From positions 4,903,524 to 4,967,523 of the forward strand of contig CP036434.1 in NCBI GenBank assembly GCA_007751475.1: a stretch of 64,000 nt of DNA, given 5' to 3'. Below are positions 32,743-41,347 of the stretch, piece by piece; within the stretch, counting starts at the first letter, position 1, and each line of letters starts with the position of its first letter. The notes beneath the pieces are model-generated. The model had not been told where the DNA came from. It saw only the letters and a program-made list of their open reading frames with translations, and did not search any database. A program made the translations under genes and the position numbers. The DNA comes from Saltatorellus ferox. GTDB lineage: Bacteria; Planctomycetota; UBA1135; GCA-002686595.

Positions 32743-34146
32743 GTGCCCGAACACGACTACGACACGATCGTCATCGGGGCGGGCATGAGTGGACTGGCGG
32801 CCGGCATTCGGCTGGCGCAGTTCGACGCGCGCGTCGTGGTGCTGGATCGCCACTACCTCTGGGGTGGGCTCAACTCGTTCTACAAGCAGAAGGGGCGCCG
32901 TTTCGACGTCGGCCTTCACGCGCTCACGAACTACGTGCCGAAAGGGACGAAGGGCCGGCCGCTGACGCGGATCCTGAGGCAGCTTCGGATCCCCTACGAG
33001 GCGCTGGCTCTCGGGCAGCAGAACGGCAGCCGCGTGGACTTCCCTGGCGTCTCGCTGCGCTGGACCAACGAGTTCGAGGTCCTGCGGGGCGAGGTGGCCG
33101 ACAGGTTCCCGAGCGAGATCGACGGCTTCGATCGGCTGGCGAAGGACCTCGCGGGCTACCCCGATCTCGTCGAGGAAGACGGCCCGCCGCGCATGGCGCG
33201 GGATGAACTCGCTGCCTACCTCGGGGACCGCACGCTCGTCGAGATGCTCCTGCTGCCGCTGCTCTACTACGGCAGCCCGACGCCGAACGACGTCGAGTGG
33301 TCCTCGTTCGTGATCCTGTTCAAGAGTCTTTACGAGGAGGGCTTTGCGCGACCCGAGGGCGGCGTGCGGCGGATCCTCGATCTTCTGCGCGACCGCTTCA
33401 AGGAACTCGGCGGCGAGCTGAGGATGCGCGCGGGCGTCCAGGAGATCCTCGTCAACGCGAAGGGCGAGACCGAGGGGGTCCGGCTGGACGACGGGACCGA
33501 ACTCCGCGCTCCCACGGTCATCTCCAGCGCGGGCTACGTGGAAACCATGGCCATGACGCCCGCGGCCTCTGCGGTCTCAAAGGCCGACGTCGGGCCGCTG
33601 ACCTTCGTGGAGTACCTGACGGTCCTCGACCGCCGCCCCACCGATCTCGGCCACGACGACACGATCGTCTTCTTCAACACCGAGGACCGCCTCGTCTATG
33701 GTCCGCCCGCGCCGGGTGAGCCGGTCGACCTGCGAAGCGGCGTCATCTGCTGCCCGGACAACTACGCGTCCGCCGAGCCGCTCCCCGAGGGCCTCTTCCG
33801 ACTGACCCTGCTGGCTCGCCACGACGAGTGGACTGGCTACGGTGAAGAGGAGTACCAGGCCCGGAAGGACGCGATCTGGAAGGAGGCCCACGCGGTTGCC
33901 GCGCCGTTCTCCTTCGACGCGCGCCCCCACGCCGTCCACGTCGACGGCTTCACGCCGCGCACGATCCAGAAGTACACCGGCCACCTCGGCGGCGCCGTCT
34001 ACGGCTCCCCGAACAAGCAGCGCTCCGGCCGCACGTCCATCGACGGACTCTTCCTCTGCGGCACCGACCAGGGCTACCTCGGCATCGTCGGCGCGATGCT
34101 GTCGGGGATCGCCATGGCCAACCAGCACGGACTCACGCGCGTCTGA
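32743..34146 (+). CDS. CrtI-like FAD-dependent oxidoreductase 1
   Basis: 467 residues, GTG start right after the ACP gene. N-terminal Rossmann site YDTIVIGAGMSGLAAGIRLA then the acidic strand end VVVLDRHYLWGG; C-terminal FAD motif DGLFLCGTDQGYLGIVGAMLSGIAMANQ. This is the phytoene desaturase/carotene isomerase/amine-oxidase-like superfamily. Middle region holds a substrate domain (LLLPLLYYGSPTPNDVEWSS). Members remove or shift hydrogens in long hydrophobic chains. Next to an ACP and a ketosynthase, it more likely acts on an ACP-bound or lipid acyl chain than on a carotenoid; no phytoene synthase gene is nearby. Exact reaction unknown. Confidence 0.88.
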   Translation: MPEHDYDTIVIGAGMSGLAAGIRLAQFDARVVVLDRHYLWGGLNSFYKQKGRRFDVGLHALTNYVPKGTKGRPLTRILRQLRIPYEALALGQQNGSRVDFPGVSLRWTNEFEVLRGEVADRFPSEIDGFDRLAKDLAGYPDLVEEDGPPRMARDELAAYLGDRTLVEMLLLPLLYYGSPTPNDVEWSSFVILFKSLYEEGFARPEGGVRRILDLLRDRFKELGGELRMRAGVQEILVNAKGETEGVRLDDGTELRAPTVISSAGYVETMAMTPAASAVSKADVGPLTFVEYLTVLDRRPTDLGHDDTIVFFNTEDRLVYGPPAPGEPVDLRSGVICCPDNYASAEPLPEGLFRLTLLARHDEWTGYGEEEYQARKDAIWKEAHAVAAPFSFDARPHAVHVDGFTPRTIQKYTGHLGGAVYGSPNKQRSGRTSIDGLFLCGTDQGYLGIVGAMLSGIAMANQHGLTRV

Positions 34147-34169
34147 GCCCCCCGCGCGCTCTATCTCCC

Positions 34170-35699
34170 ATGACGATCAGTGAATCAGGTCCATCGGGCC
34201 CCTCTGGCACCCGGAACAAGAAGTTCTTCGCAGGCCACCGCGACGGCAAGCGCCCGGTGAAGACGGATCCCCTGAAGGGTGCCAAGGAGCGCTACGACGT
34301 CGTCGTCATCGGCTCGGGCCTCGGCGGCCTGACGGCCGCGAACATCCTTGCGCGGAACGGACACAGCGTCTGCGTCCTGGAGCAGCACTACAACTACGGC
34401 GGCCTCGCCACCTGGTTCAAGCGCAAGGGCGGTCACGTGTTCGACATCTCGCTGCACGGGTTTCCGTTCGGGATGAAGAAGACCTGCCGCAAGTACTTCG
34501 GCCAGCAGATCGCCGACCGAATCGTCCAGCTCGACGGCGTTCGCTTCGACAACCCACAGTTCAGCTTCGACACGAAGTTCACGCGCGAGTGCTTCACCGA
34601 CAAGCTCGTGAACGTGCTCGGCTGCGATCCCGCGACCGTCGAGGGCTTCTACGACGAGCTGCGACGGATGAACTACTACGACAACGACACGCGTACGACG
34701 CGTGAGCTGTTCGAGTCGTACTTCCCGGGGCGCAACGACGTCCATCGGCTTCTGATGGAGCCGATTACCTACGCGAACGGGTCCAGCCTGGACGACCCGG
34801 CGATCAGCTACGGCATCGTCTTCTCGAACTTCATGTCCAAGGGCGTGTTCACGTTCACCGAGGGAACCGACGGCCTGATCAAGGACATGCGCGCGATCCT
34901 CAAGGAGAACGGCGTCGACCTGTTCAATCGCGTCACGGTCGACGAGATCACCGTCGAACAAGGGCGGGTCCGCGGCGTGCGCTCGGGCGACCGTGAGATC
35001 AAGGCGGAGATCGTGCTCTCGAACGCGAGCATCAAGGCCACGGCCGAGAAGCTCGTGGGCGAAGAGCACTTCGACGCCGACTGGATCGAGGGTCTGCGCA
35101 ACGTCCGCCTCAACACGTCGAGCTGCCAGGTGTACATGGGCCTTCGGGAAGGCACGTCTCTGCCCTGGGTCTCGGATCTCTTCTTCACCTCCAGTCGCCC
35201 CACGTTCGACAGCGCGGCCCTGTGCGACCTGCACGGGGAGAGCCGAACCTTCAGCTTCTACTACCCGAAGGGCAGGCCCGCCGACCAGTCGGCTGGCAGG
35301 CCGGATCGCTACGTGATCGTTTCCAGCACGAACGCGCTCTTCGAGGACTGGGCCTCGATGGACGAGGCGTCCTACGGGGCCAACAAGCAGCGCATGATCG
35401 ACGAGACGATCGCCGACATCGACCGCCGCGTTCCTGGCACCGCCGAGAAGCTGGAGCACGTGGAGGCTGCGACTCCGATGTCCTTCCAGTTCTATACCGA
35501 CGCGCCCAAGGGAACGTCGTTCGGAACGAAGTTCGAGGGCCTCCCCTACTCGATGGAGATCTCCTCGCAGATCGAGGGGCTCTACCACGCGGGATCGGTG
35601 GGGATCATCATGAGCGGCTGGCTTGGCGCCGCCAACTACGGTGCCATCACCGCGAACAAGATCGACGCGCGACTGGCGGCCTTGGCCTCCCCCAAGTAG
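34170..35699 (+). CDS. CrtI-like FAD-dependent oxidoreductase 2
   Basis: 509 residues. After a 40-residue leader comes YDVVVIGSGLGGLTAANILA with VCVLEQHYNYGGLATWFKRKG, then KFTRECF and the substrate domain with NYYDNDTRTTRELFESYFPG; the FAD-closing motif is GLYHAGSVGIIMSGWLGAANYG. The protein belongs with phytoene desaturase-like dehydrogenases/isomerases. It lies 23 bp downstream of the first such oxidoreductase but is clearly a different paralogue rather than a recent copy. Two such enzymes after a KAS and ACP suggest successive desaturations or isomerisations of one chain. A strong terminator follows at 35743-35773. Confidence 0.88.
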   Translation: MTISESGPSGPSGTRNKKFFAGHRDGKRPVKTDPLKGAKERYDVVVIGSGLGGLTAANILARNGHSVCVLEQHYNYGGLATWFKRKGGHVFDISLHGFPFGMKKTCRKYFGQQIADRIVQLDGVRFDNPQFSFDTKFTRECFTDKLVNVLGCDPATVEGFYDELRRMNYYDNDTRTTRELFESYFPGRNDVHRLLMEPITYANGSSLDDPAISYGIVFSNFMSKGVFTFTEGTDGLIKDMRAILKENGVDLFNRVTVDEITVEQGRVRGVRSGDREIKAEIVLSNASIKATAEKLVGEEHFDADWIEGLRNVRLNTSSCQVYMGLREGTSLPWVSDLFFTSSRPTFDSAALCDLHGESRTFSFYYPKGRPADQSAGRPDRYVIVSSTNALFEDWASMDEASYGANKQRMIDETIADIDRRVPGTAEKLEHVEAATPMSFQFYTDAPKGTSFGTKFEGLPYSMEISSQIEGLYHAGSVGIIMSGWLGAANYGAITANKIDARLAALASPK

Positions 35700-35742
35700 C
35701 GGCGGATAGCAGGCTCCTCGCGCGACGGCGCAGCCACGAAAA

Positions 35743-35780
35743 GGGCCCGGCCTCTGAAGCAGAGGCCGGGCCCATTTCGT
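35743..35780 (+). terminator. Rho-independent type terminator between convergent genes
   Basis: GGGCCCGGCCTCT (35743-35755) and AGAGGCCGGGCCC (35761-35773) form a perfect 13-bp stem with a five-base loop GAAGC, then ATTTCGT on the plus strand; a preceding AAAA on the plus strand gives a T run on the minus strand. It can serve both the oxidoreductase operon and the convergent secreted-protein gene. Confidence 0.85.
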
Positions 35781-35822
35781 TTCGATCAAGCGGACGTCAG
35801 CAACCTTCGGTCCGCTGCTTCA

Positions 35823-37253
35823 TCACTGGCCGAACTGAACGCAGAGAGCGTCGGTCCAGTTGCCGCCGGTGCCCACGGAGTCGCGATACACGGCCTGGAA
35901 GAAGTAGCTCGTGCCGACGATCGGCGGCGCGCAGCCGAACATCGAGTACACGGAGTCCGGAAGGTCGCGGGACACGACGCCCGACGCCGGAACGCTGAAG
36001 ATCGGGCCGAGGCGGCAGACGTTGGAGATGCACTGACGACCGTTGAAGCTCGGCGCGTTGGCCGACTCGGTGCCGACCATGAACAGAGCGAACGAGCCGA
36101 CGGGAAGACCGCTGGCCTGGATCGCGAAGTCCTGTGCGCCGACGCCCGGGGTACCCGTCGAGGACATCACCGCGCCGACGCCCGTGGAGTTCGGAGCCGC
36201 GATGCAGTAGTTCATCGTCGAACCGGCGCCGCTCGTGATCGTCACGTCATCGATGGAGACGTTGGCGAACGATCCGCTGACCGCGCCGTTGATCGCCGCG
36301 AACTGAAGCGTCACGCCGCCGCTAACGTCGGGACCGGCCGTCGTGGAGAACGAGAAAGTCTGCCAGTCGGTCGAGAGCGGAAGCGGGCCTCCGCTGAGGA
36401 ACTCGTTGGCCGAGGTGCCGCCGCCGGCGATCTCGGAGAAGAACTCCGCAAAGCAGATCGAGCCGATTCCGAAGTCGCCCTTCGCGGCGAACGAGATGTT
36501 GATCGGATCGCCGGGGTTGATCGTCCCCACGCCAAGGTTGGCCTGCTTGATCACGGCACCCGTCGTCATGTCGGGGTTGTTGAGCGAGCCGCCGAACGCG
36601 CCAGTGTTGAAGTCCATGGTGGCGTCGAACGTCGAGTTCGGCGTGGGGAAGTACTGCCAGCCGCTCGTGTCCCCTTGCTCGAAGCCGCCGTTCGCGGCGA
36701 ACTCCGAGACCTTGACCGAAACGTCGTCGATGAAGAGAACCGCGACGCTTCCCGCGGCGGCGCCCGTGGCGGCGACCATCTGTAGGGTCACACCACCGCT
36801 CACGTCGGAGCCTGCGGTCGTCGTGAAGCAGAACGTCTGCCAGTCACCCGTGAGGGGCAGCGGTCCGCCGGTCAGGATCTGGTTGGACGAGGTGCCGCCG
36901 CCAGCGATCTCCGAGAAGAACTCGGCAAACGCGACGCCGCCGTTCGCGAACGACCCCTTCGCGGCGAAGGAGATGGTGATGCTGTCACCGGGCTGGACCG
37001 TACCGACGCCGAGGTTGGCCTGCTTGATGACCGCGCCCGCGGGCGCGTCCGGGTTGAACAGCTCGGCGGCGAAGGCACCGGAGTTCGAGTCTCCGGTGAC
37101 GTTGAACGTGGAGTTCGCGGTGGGGAACGACACCCAGGAGCTGGTGTCACCCAGCTCGAAGCCACCGTTGGTGGTCAGGTCGTTGCCAGGGGCGGCGAGT
37201 GCGAGGCTCGTCGAACAAGCGAGAAGAAGCGTGGGGAGGAGAGTCTTTTTCAT
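35823..37253 (-). CDS. Secreted protein with two carbohydrate-binding-like repeats
   Basis: 476 residues with signal peptide MKKTLLPTLLLACSTSLALA. Two tandem beta-sandwich modules of about 160 residues follow, each starting NGGFExGDTSxW and each with GAVIKQANLGVGT, FAEFFSEIAGGGTS and SGGVTLQ; this is the CBM4/9-like, galactose-binding fold. The near-identical wording of both copies shows a recent internal duplication. From about residue 347 the protein has a third module, NYCIAAPNSTG to ALCVQFGQ, a diverged relative of the C-terminal module in 10630..11817 and 11999..13291. No catalytic domain. Probably binds extracellular polysaccharide. Confidence 0.83.
   Translation of the reverse strand: MKKTLLPTLLLACSTSLALAAPGNDLTTNGGFELGDTSSWVSFPTANSTFNVTGDSNSGAFAAELFNPDAPAGAVIKQANLGVGTVQPGDSITISFAAKGSFANGGVAFAEFFSEIAGGGTSSNQILTGGPLPLTGDWQTFCFTTTAGSDVSGGVTLQMVAATGAAAGSVAVLFIDDVSVKVSEFAANGGFEQGDTSGWQYFPTPNSTFDATMDFNTGAFGGSLNNPDMTTGAVIKQANLGVGTINPGDPINISFAAKGDFGIGSICFAEFFSEIAGGGTSANEFLSGGPLPLSTDWQTFSFSTTAGPDVSGGVTLQFAAINGAVSGSFANVSIDDVTITSGAGSTMNYCIAAPNSTGVGAVMSSTGTPGVGAQDFAIQASGLPVGSFALFMVGTESANAPSFNGRQCISNVCRLGPIFSVPASGVVSRDLPDSVYSMFGCAPPIVGTSYFFQAVYRDSVGTGGNWTDALCVQFGQ
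36235..37200. repeat. Intragenic duplication encoding paired binding modules
   Basis: Two ~480-bp halves of the gene at 35823..37253 encode modules that are mostly identical; shared blocks include GAVIKQANLGVGT and FAEFFSEIAGGGTS. The similarity at DNA level is high enough that recombination between the halves could remove one module. Confidence 0.7.
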
Positions 37254-37704
37254 GGGTCTTTGATCCTGCTCGAAAGCAAGGAAAGCGTGAGAGGGGGCAG
37301 CAGATGACCTCGAGCAGCGAAACGTGCTGCTCGCGCATCATGCAGTCGGCTCTCCCTCACCTCCCCCGAGTTCCCGCCGCCTGTGCGGGACAGTCCCACT
37401 GGATGCGGACGATGGGAGTGAGGTACTTGGACCTGCACGATGCGAGTCGCACCGAGAGAGCAAGTCGAGCAGTAAGGCGGGCAATGCGCAAGCCTCGCGA
37501 CATTCGAATTGAAGCATGTCGCCGAAAGGGACGACCGAGTGCGTCGATGCACCGTAGCCCTGCCGCCACCACTTTCACGACGCGCGACCGTGCGTACACG
37601 AAAGCAATGAGAGAGAGCGCGTCTCTCTCATCTGGCATTCATATTCCTCGCTCGCAAGAGCGCGCACGACGCCGCGGCGTGCGCCGCCGCCGTTCGACGG
37701 GCTG
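37254..37704. other. Non-coding stretch with two hairpins
   Basis: 451 bp with no convincing gene. It contains an 8-bp stem CGAGCAGC/GCTGCTCG (37311-37333) in the likely 5' leader of the secreted-protein gene, and a perfect 10-bp stem ATGAGAGAGA/TCTCTCTCAT (37607-37631) around GCGCG. Open frames on either strand are short and lack known motifs. Confidence 0.45.
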
Positions 37705-37983
37705 CTACAGATCGTCGAAGAAATCGTCGAGGCTCGAAACCGAATGGCTCGGCCTCGAAGAGGCAGACGTCGCCATGGGCTCCGGTACTTCCCCGATCGA
37801 GAACTGTTCGGGATCGGTCGGCTGAAGCTTCGCGATCGATGCCGAGATCTCCGCTGTTTTGGCCTTGAGCGCTGCCAGCTGCACAAGGTCGGCCGACCCG
37901 GTAGCTGCCAGTTCACGGGTCGCTTCGGAAAGCGCCACGACGCCCCGCACGAGGGCCATCAAGGCCTGCTCGGTCTCTATCAT
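37705..37983 (-). CDS. Small helical hypothetical protein
   Basis: 92 residues. The first 55 form an alanine/leucine-rich helical stretch (EQALMALVRGVVALSEATRE; LAALKAKTAEISASIAKLQ), the rest is Ser/Pro-rich and ends in acidic SLDDFFDDL. No signal peptide or family. The acidic, aromatic end resembles short peptides that bind larger partners, but this is only an impression. A G+C-rich palindrome at about 37662-37685 just after the stop could be its terminator. Gene reality is moderately supported by the regular amphipathic helix; a chance frame remains possible. Confidence 0.45.
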   Translation of the reverse strand: MIETEQALMALVRGVVALSEATRELAATGSADLVQLAALKAKTAEISASIAKLQPTDPEQFSIGEVPEPMATSASSRPSHSVSSLDDFFDDL

Positions 37984-38198
37984 TCTGTTGTTCCCCTACT
38001 TTGAAAGCGGCCGCCCCACGCGACCTGTCTTCCGTGCCCCCACGGAAGCGTTGCTGTTGAGGAGAGATCGTCCAGCTGGCGCTCACGACTGGTGGAAAAC
38101 CACGTTCCACGTGTGTCCGTTCTCAAAGCGAGCGAACGTCTTTCCAATCGAACTTCAGCACGCCGGGGCCACGCTACACCGCGGCCGATCCTTCACCC

Positions 38199-38242
38199 AA
38201 AAAAGCGGCGATCCGCCGAGCCCTGCAGCTCGACGGATCGCC
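38199..38242 (-). terminator. Rho-independent terminator of the di-haem protein gene
   Basis: Arms 38207-38221 and 38228-38242 (GGCGATCCGCCGAGC with one mismatch to GCTCGACGGATCGCC) form a 15-bp stem; on the minus strand a run of six T follows (plus-strand A at 38199-38204). It is 30 bp beyond the stop at 38272. Confidence 0.85.
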
Positions 38243-38271
38243 CTTTCCTTCCGTAGCTTCCTTATCCCTTT

Positions 38272-41094
38272 CTACAACGAACGAAGGAAAGTCAACAGGG
38301 CGACCTGGTCTGCACCGCTCATCGCCTGGTAGGCGACCTTGGCGGCCTCGGCTTCGCCGCCGTGCCAGAGGATCGCATCCTCCAGCGTCTCTGCACGGCC
38401 ATCGTGCAGGTACCCTTCGCCGCCGCTCACATCGGCGGTGAGCCCAACGTTCCAGAGAGGAGCCGTCCGCCACTCCGAGGCCGTCGCGTTGCCCTCGATC
38501 AGGGTCGACGCGAGGCCGGGGCCCATGTCGTGGAGCAGGAGATCCGTGTAGGGATGGATCGTCTGGCTCCGCAACTCTGCGTGCGGGTGGTACGGGGTGG
38601 TCTCGAAGGTCGGTACGTGGCACTTCACGCAGCCTGCTGACGTGAAGAGAGCCTCTCCTGCCAGCGCGAGCGGATCAGCGAGGTCACGGCGCGCGCTGAC
38701 GCCGAGCAGCGAAACGTAGGCAGTGAGCTGCTCGACGTAGATGTCGTCGATCTCGGCACCCGAGGGGCCGCAGTCGAGCTGAGCCGAACCGCAGTCCGGC
38801 TCGGGCCGGATCGAGGTCATGACGCCCATGTCGCCATTGAACGCGGCTGCGATCTGGTGACGGACGCTCGGCTCGTTCGCCTTCCAGCCGAATCGGCCCA
38901 GGCGAATCTGTCCCGTTTCCGAATCCGTCACGAGACGCATGCGGCCGGAGATGCCGTCCCCATCGAGGTCGTCCGGGTCGCTGAGCGCCTCGACGTCCGA
39001 CTCCTGGATCGCCTCGAGAAGGCCCATGCCGACGATCTGCGGAGCGAGCCTCGTGCTGAAGTGCTGGGGCGTCACGCCGCTGAAGGCGTAGACCGGCTTG
39101 CGCAGGCTCCCGACCGGCTGCCACGCGGCGAGCGTGATGCCGGCCTCTGCGACGCCGCTCGTCACACGGGGCTGCAGGATCGACCCGAGCGCCGGGTGCG
39201 GATCGCCGTTCGCGTCACCGACGCGAATCACGTACTGCGAGAGCGATTCCCCGACGCTCGCGGGCAGCGCACGGCTGTTTCGATCGTGACAGCCGACGCA
39301 GGACCGATTCATGTACTGGGGCCCGAGCGTGTTCGAGAGCGCCAGGAACGGCGGGTTCGACGTTCCTTCATCGTGGGAGCCATTGCCGAAGTCCGAGTGG
39401 TGAACCCTGCGGCCGAGGACGAAGGGCTGCGCGTTGATGCCAGCGATGTTCGTCGACATCTGCATGAAGTGGTTGTCCGGCTCGTCGGAGTACTGGTACG
39501 GCAGCGTCGTGCCGCCCCCCAGCCAGCCCTCGACGGGCATCGGATAGGAATCCTCACGCTCGGTGGCGGGGTTGCCGAAGACGCCGCGCGCCTCCCACGG
39601 AACCACGCCCTGTCCGACGATGTAAAGAATCGCCGTACCGTAGTAGTTGTTGCGACCGTTCGGGACGGCGTCGAGGAAGTGGCTGAGCTCGAACTCCAGG
39701 CGATCGCCGACCCGCAGGGGCTGACCGGTCTTCTGGTTGAAGTCGATGGTGCGCGTGTAGTGCTTGACGTTGCTACCGGGCACGTCGAGGCTCGGCACGC
39801 TCGTCATCGTCCCGTTGTTGTAGTACTCGGCGACCGTGTTGAATCCGCGGTACAGGAAGCGCAGCTCGGCCTGGTTCGGGCTCAGCTGCCACTGGGTCGC
39901 CACGTTGAAGGTGATCGTGGTCCCGCCCTTGCCGATCGTGTCCACGACCTCGACGTCCGCGGTCCGATGCTCCCAGTAGAACGACAGGTAGTGGTCGTAG
40001 CTCTGGAACTGGTCCTCGCGGGCGTGACGATCGCGGGCGCGATCGCCGAAGCGCGTGATCAGCGCGGTGGGCGTGTCCTCCTGAAGCGCGGGCTCCAGAA
40101 CGGTCGAGCTGTCGTACAGCGGCGCAAAGACCTGAACGAACGGAACGGTGGACCAGACGCCGCCGAGGCCTTCCCCCATCGTCTCGCCGGGAGCCTGGTC
40201 GCCGGAGTAGAAGTACAGGGGACGGTCCTGATACGTGACCTGGAACGTCCCGTCGGCGCGCGTGATCGAGCCGAGTCCGGGGAGCCCCGTGGGCACACCG
40301 TCTTCGAGGTAGAGGGGCGGCCACGCCTGCGCGCACCCACCGTTGCACGCGCTCGTACCTGCGGCACCGAGATCGCCGTCGAACACATAGAGCGTGAATT
40401 CCGGGCTGGCCGATCCCGAGCCGCCGACGAGACGTCCGTTCGCAAACGACACCTCCTGGACGGGGATCACCACCTCACAACCCGTCGCGTCTACCGTCGT
40501 ACCGGGCGGCGTCCCCGGGCACTGATCGACGGTGTCATCGACACCGTCGCCATCGCTATCGACCGCGTCCGTTCCATAGACCTCCATCTCCCAGATCGAG
40601 TACCCGTAGACGTTGCCGGGGCTGCGCGTCATGCCGTTCATCCGAACGTAGCGATAGACGCCGCCGAGCTTGAGTCGGTCCTTGCGGTCGCCGAACTGCC
40701 CGCCGGTGCGGTTTCTGATCGTGACCCAGTTCACCCCATCGACGGATCCGTCCACCGAGTACGTGCCTGCGTTCGCGGCTTCCCAGTAGATCGCGGCACC
40801 GGTGACCGCATAGCTCCCGCCCAGGTCGAGCGTCAGGATGCTGGGATCGATTCCGTGCACGGACTCCCAGCGCGTTGCCTGATTTCCGTCGACGGCAAAG
40901 CTGGCCGGACCCGAGGCCCCTGTCGAACTGGCCGTGGCCGTCGCAGAGAGCAAGCGCGGAACCACGCGTGCCGGTGGGGCTTCAGGGCTCGGAGGCTGTG
41001 ATGTCTGGCTCGCGGAAAGTGCCAGGCACGACTCGGCCCCGAGGCCTGCGAAGGCAGCGGCGGTGAATAGCGCGGTAACGGATAGGGCGTTCAT
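38272..41094 (-). CDS. Secreted multidomain di-haem oxidoreductase
   Basis: 940 residues from ATG 41094, chosen to give the signal peptide MNALSVTALFTAAAFAGLGA. In order: F5/8 type C (discoidin) domain about 45-175 (ASSTGASGPASFAVDGNQAT; DPSILTLDLGGSYAVTGAAI), a thrombospondin type 3 calcium repeat (DSDGDGVDDTVDQCPGT), a domain like COG4315 lipoproteins about 225-320 (TYQDRPLYFYSGDQAPGETM), a beta-rich region about 360-510, and a di-haem oxidoreductase (DUF1111/DiHOD-like) about 520-940. The haem sites are CVGCH (599-603) and CVKCH (822-826). The C-terminus GEGYLHDGRAETLEDAILWH is typical of that family. It probably transfers electrons outside the cytoplasm while bound to a surface or glycan. 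The substrate is unknown. Confidence 0.87.
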   Translation of the reverse strand: MNALSVTALFTAAAFAGLGAESCLALSASQTSQPPSPEAPPARVVPRLLSATATASSTGASGPASFAVDGNQATRWESVHGIDPSILTLDLGGSYAVTGAAIYWEAANAGTYSVDGSVDGVNWVTIRNRTGGQFGDRKDRLKLGGVYRYVRMNGMTRSPGNVYGYSIWEMEVYGTDAVDSDGDGVDDTVDQCPGTPPGTTVDATGCEVVIPVQEVSFANGRLVGGSGSASPEFTLYVFDGDLGAAGTSACNGGCAQAWPPLYLEDGVPTGLPGLGSITRADGTFQVTYQDRPLYFYSGDQAPGETMGEGLGGVWSTVPFVQVFAPLYDSSTVLEPALQEDTPTALITRFGDRARDRHAREDQFQSYDHYLSFYWEHRTADVEVVDTIGKGGTTITFNVATQWQLSPNQAELRFLYRGFNTVAEYYNNGTMTSVPSLDVPGSNVKHYTRTIDFNQKTGQPLRVGDRLEFELSHFLDAVPNGRNNYYGTAILYIVGQGVVPWEARGVFGNPATEREDSYPMPVEGWLGGGTTLPYQYSDEPDNHFMQMSTNIAGINAQPFVLGRRVHHSDFGNGSHDEGTSNPPFLALSNTLGPQYMNRSCVGCHDRNSRALPASVGESLSQYVIRVGDANGDPHPALGSILQPRVTSGVAEAGITLAAWQPVGSLRKPVYAFSGVTPQHFSTRLAPQIVGMGLLEAIQESDVEALSDPDDLDGDGISGRMRLVTDSETGQIRLGRFGWKANEPSVRHQIAAAFNGDMGVMTSIRPEPDCGSAQLDCGPSGAEIDDIYVEQLTAYVSLLGVSARRDLADPLALAGEALFTSAGCVKCHVPTFETTPYHPHAELRSQTIHPYTDLLLHDMGPGLASTLIEGNATASEWRTAPLWNVGLTADVSGGEGYLHDGRAETLEDAILWHGGEAEAAKVAYQAMSGADQVALLTFLRSL

Positions 41095-41347
41095 GGGGAT
41101 CGGTGCTTGGGAATCGACGGGTCCGAGGGGCCTTCGAGTGCAACACGCAGACGAACGCACCGCAAGCGCGAGCGCGACCTCTTCCGGTCGAACTTGGGTT
41201 CAATCCCATCCTGCGTGCGGGTCGTTGTCGCGATGGAAAGCCCGAGCATGAGAAGAGCATGAGATCCGACGCTGCTACCGGACAACGGCACCGTGCGCGC
41301 GGACCTTCCGCGCCGATGATGGCGAGACAGCGCTCACCCAGGCCCCC

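Noticed and set aside
38857..41001. 714-codon plus-strand open frame opposite the di-haem protein gene.
   Set aside because: Its residues are Arg/Val/Asp-rich without recognisable domains, while the opposite strand encodes haem motifs and recognised domains.
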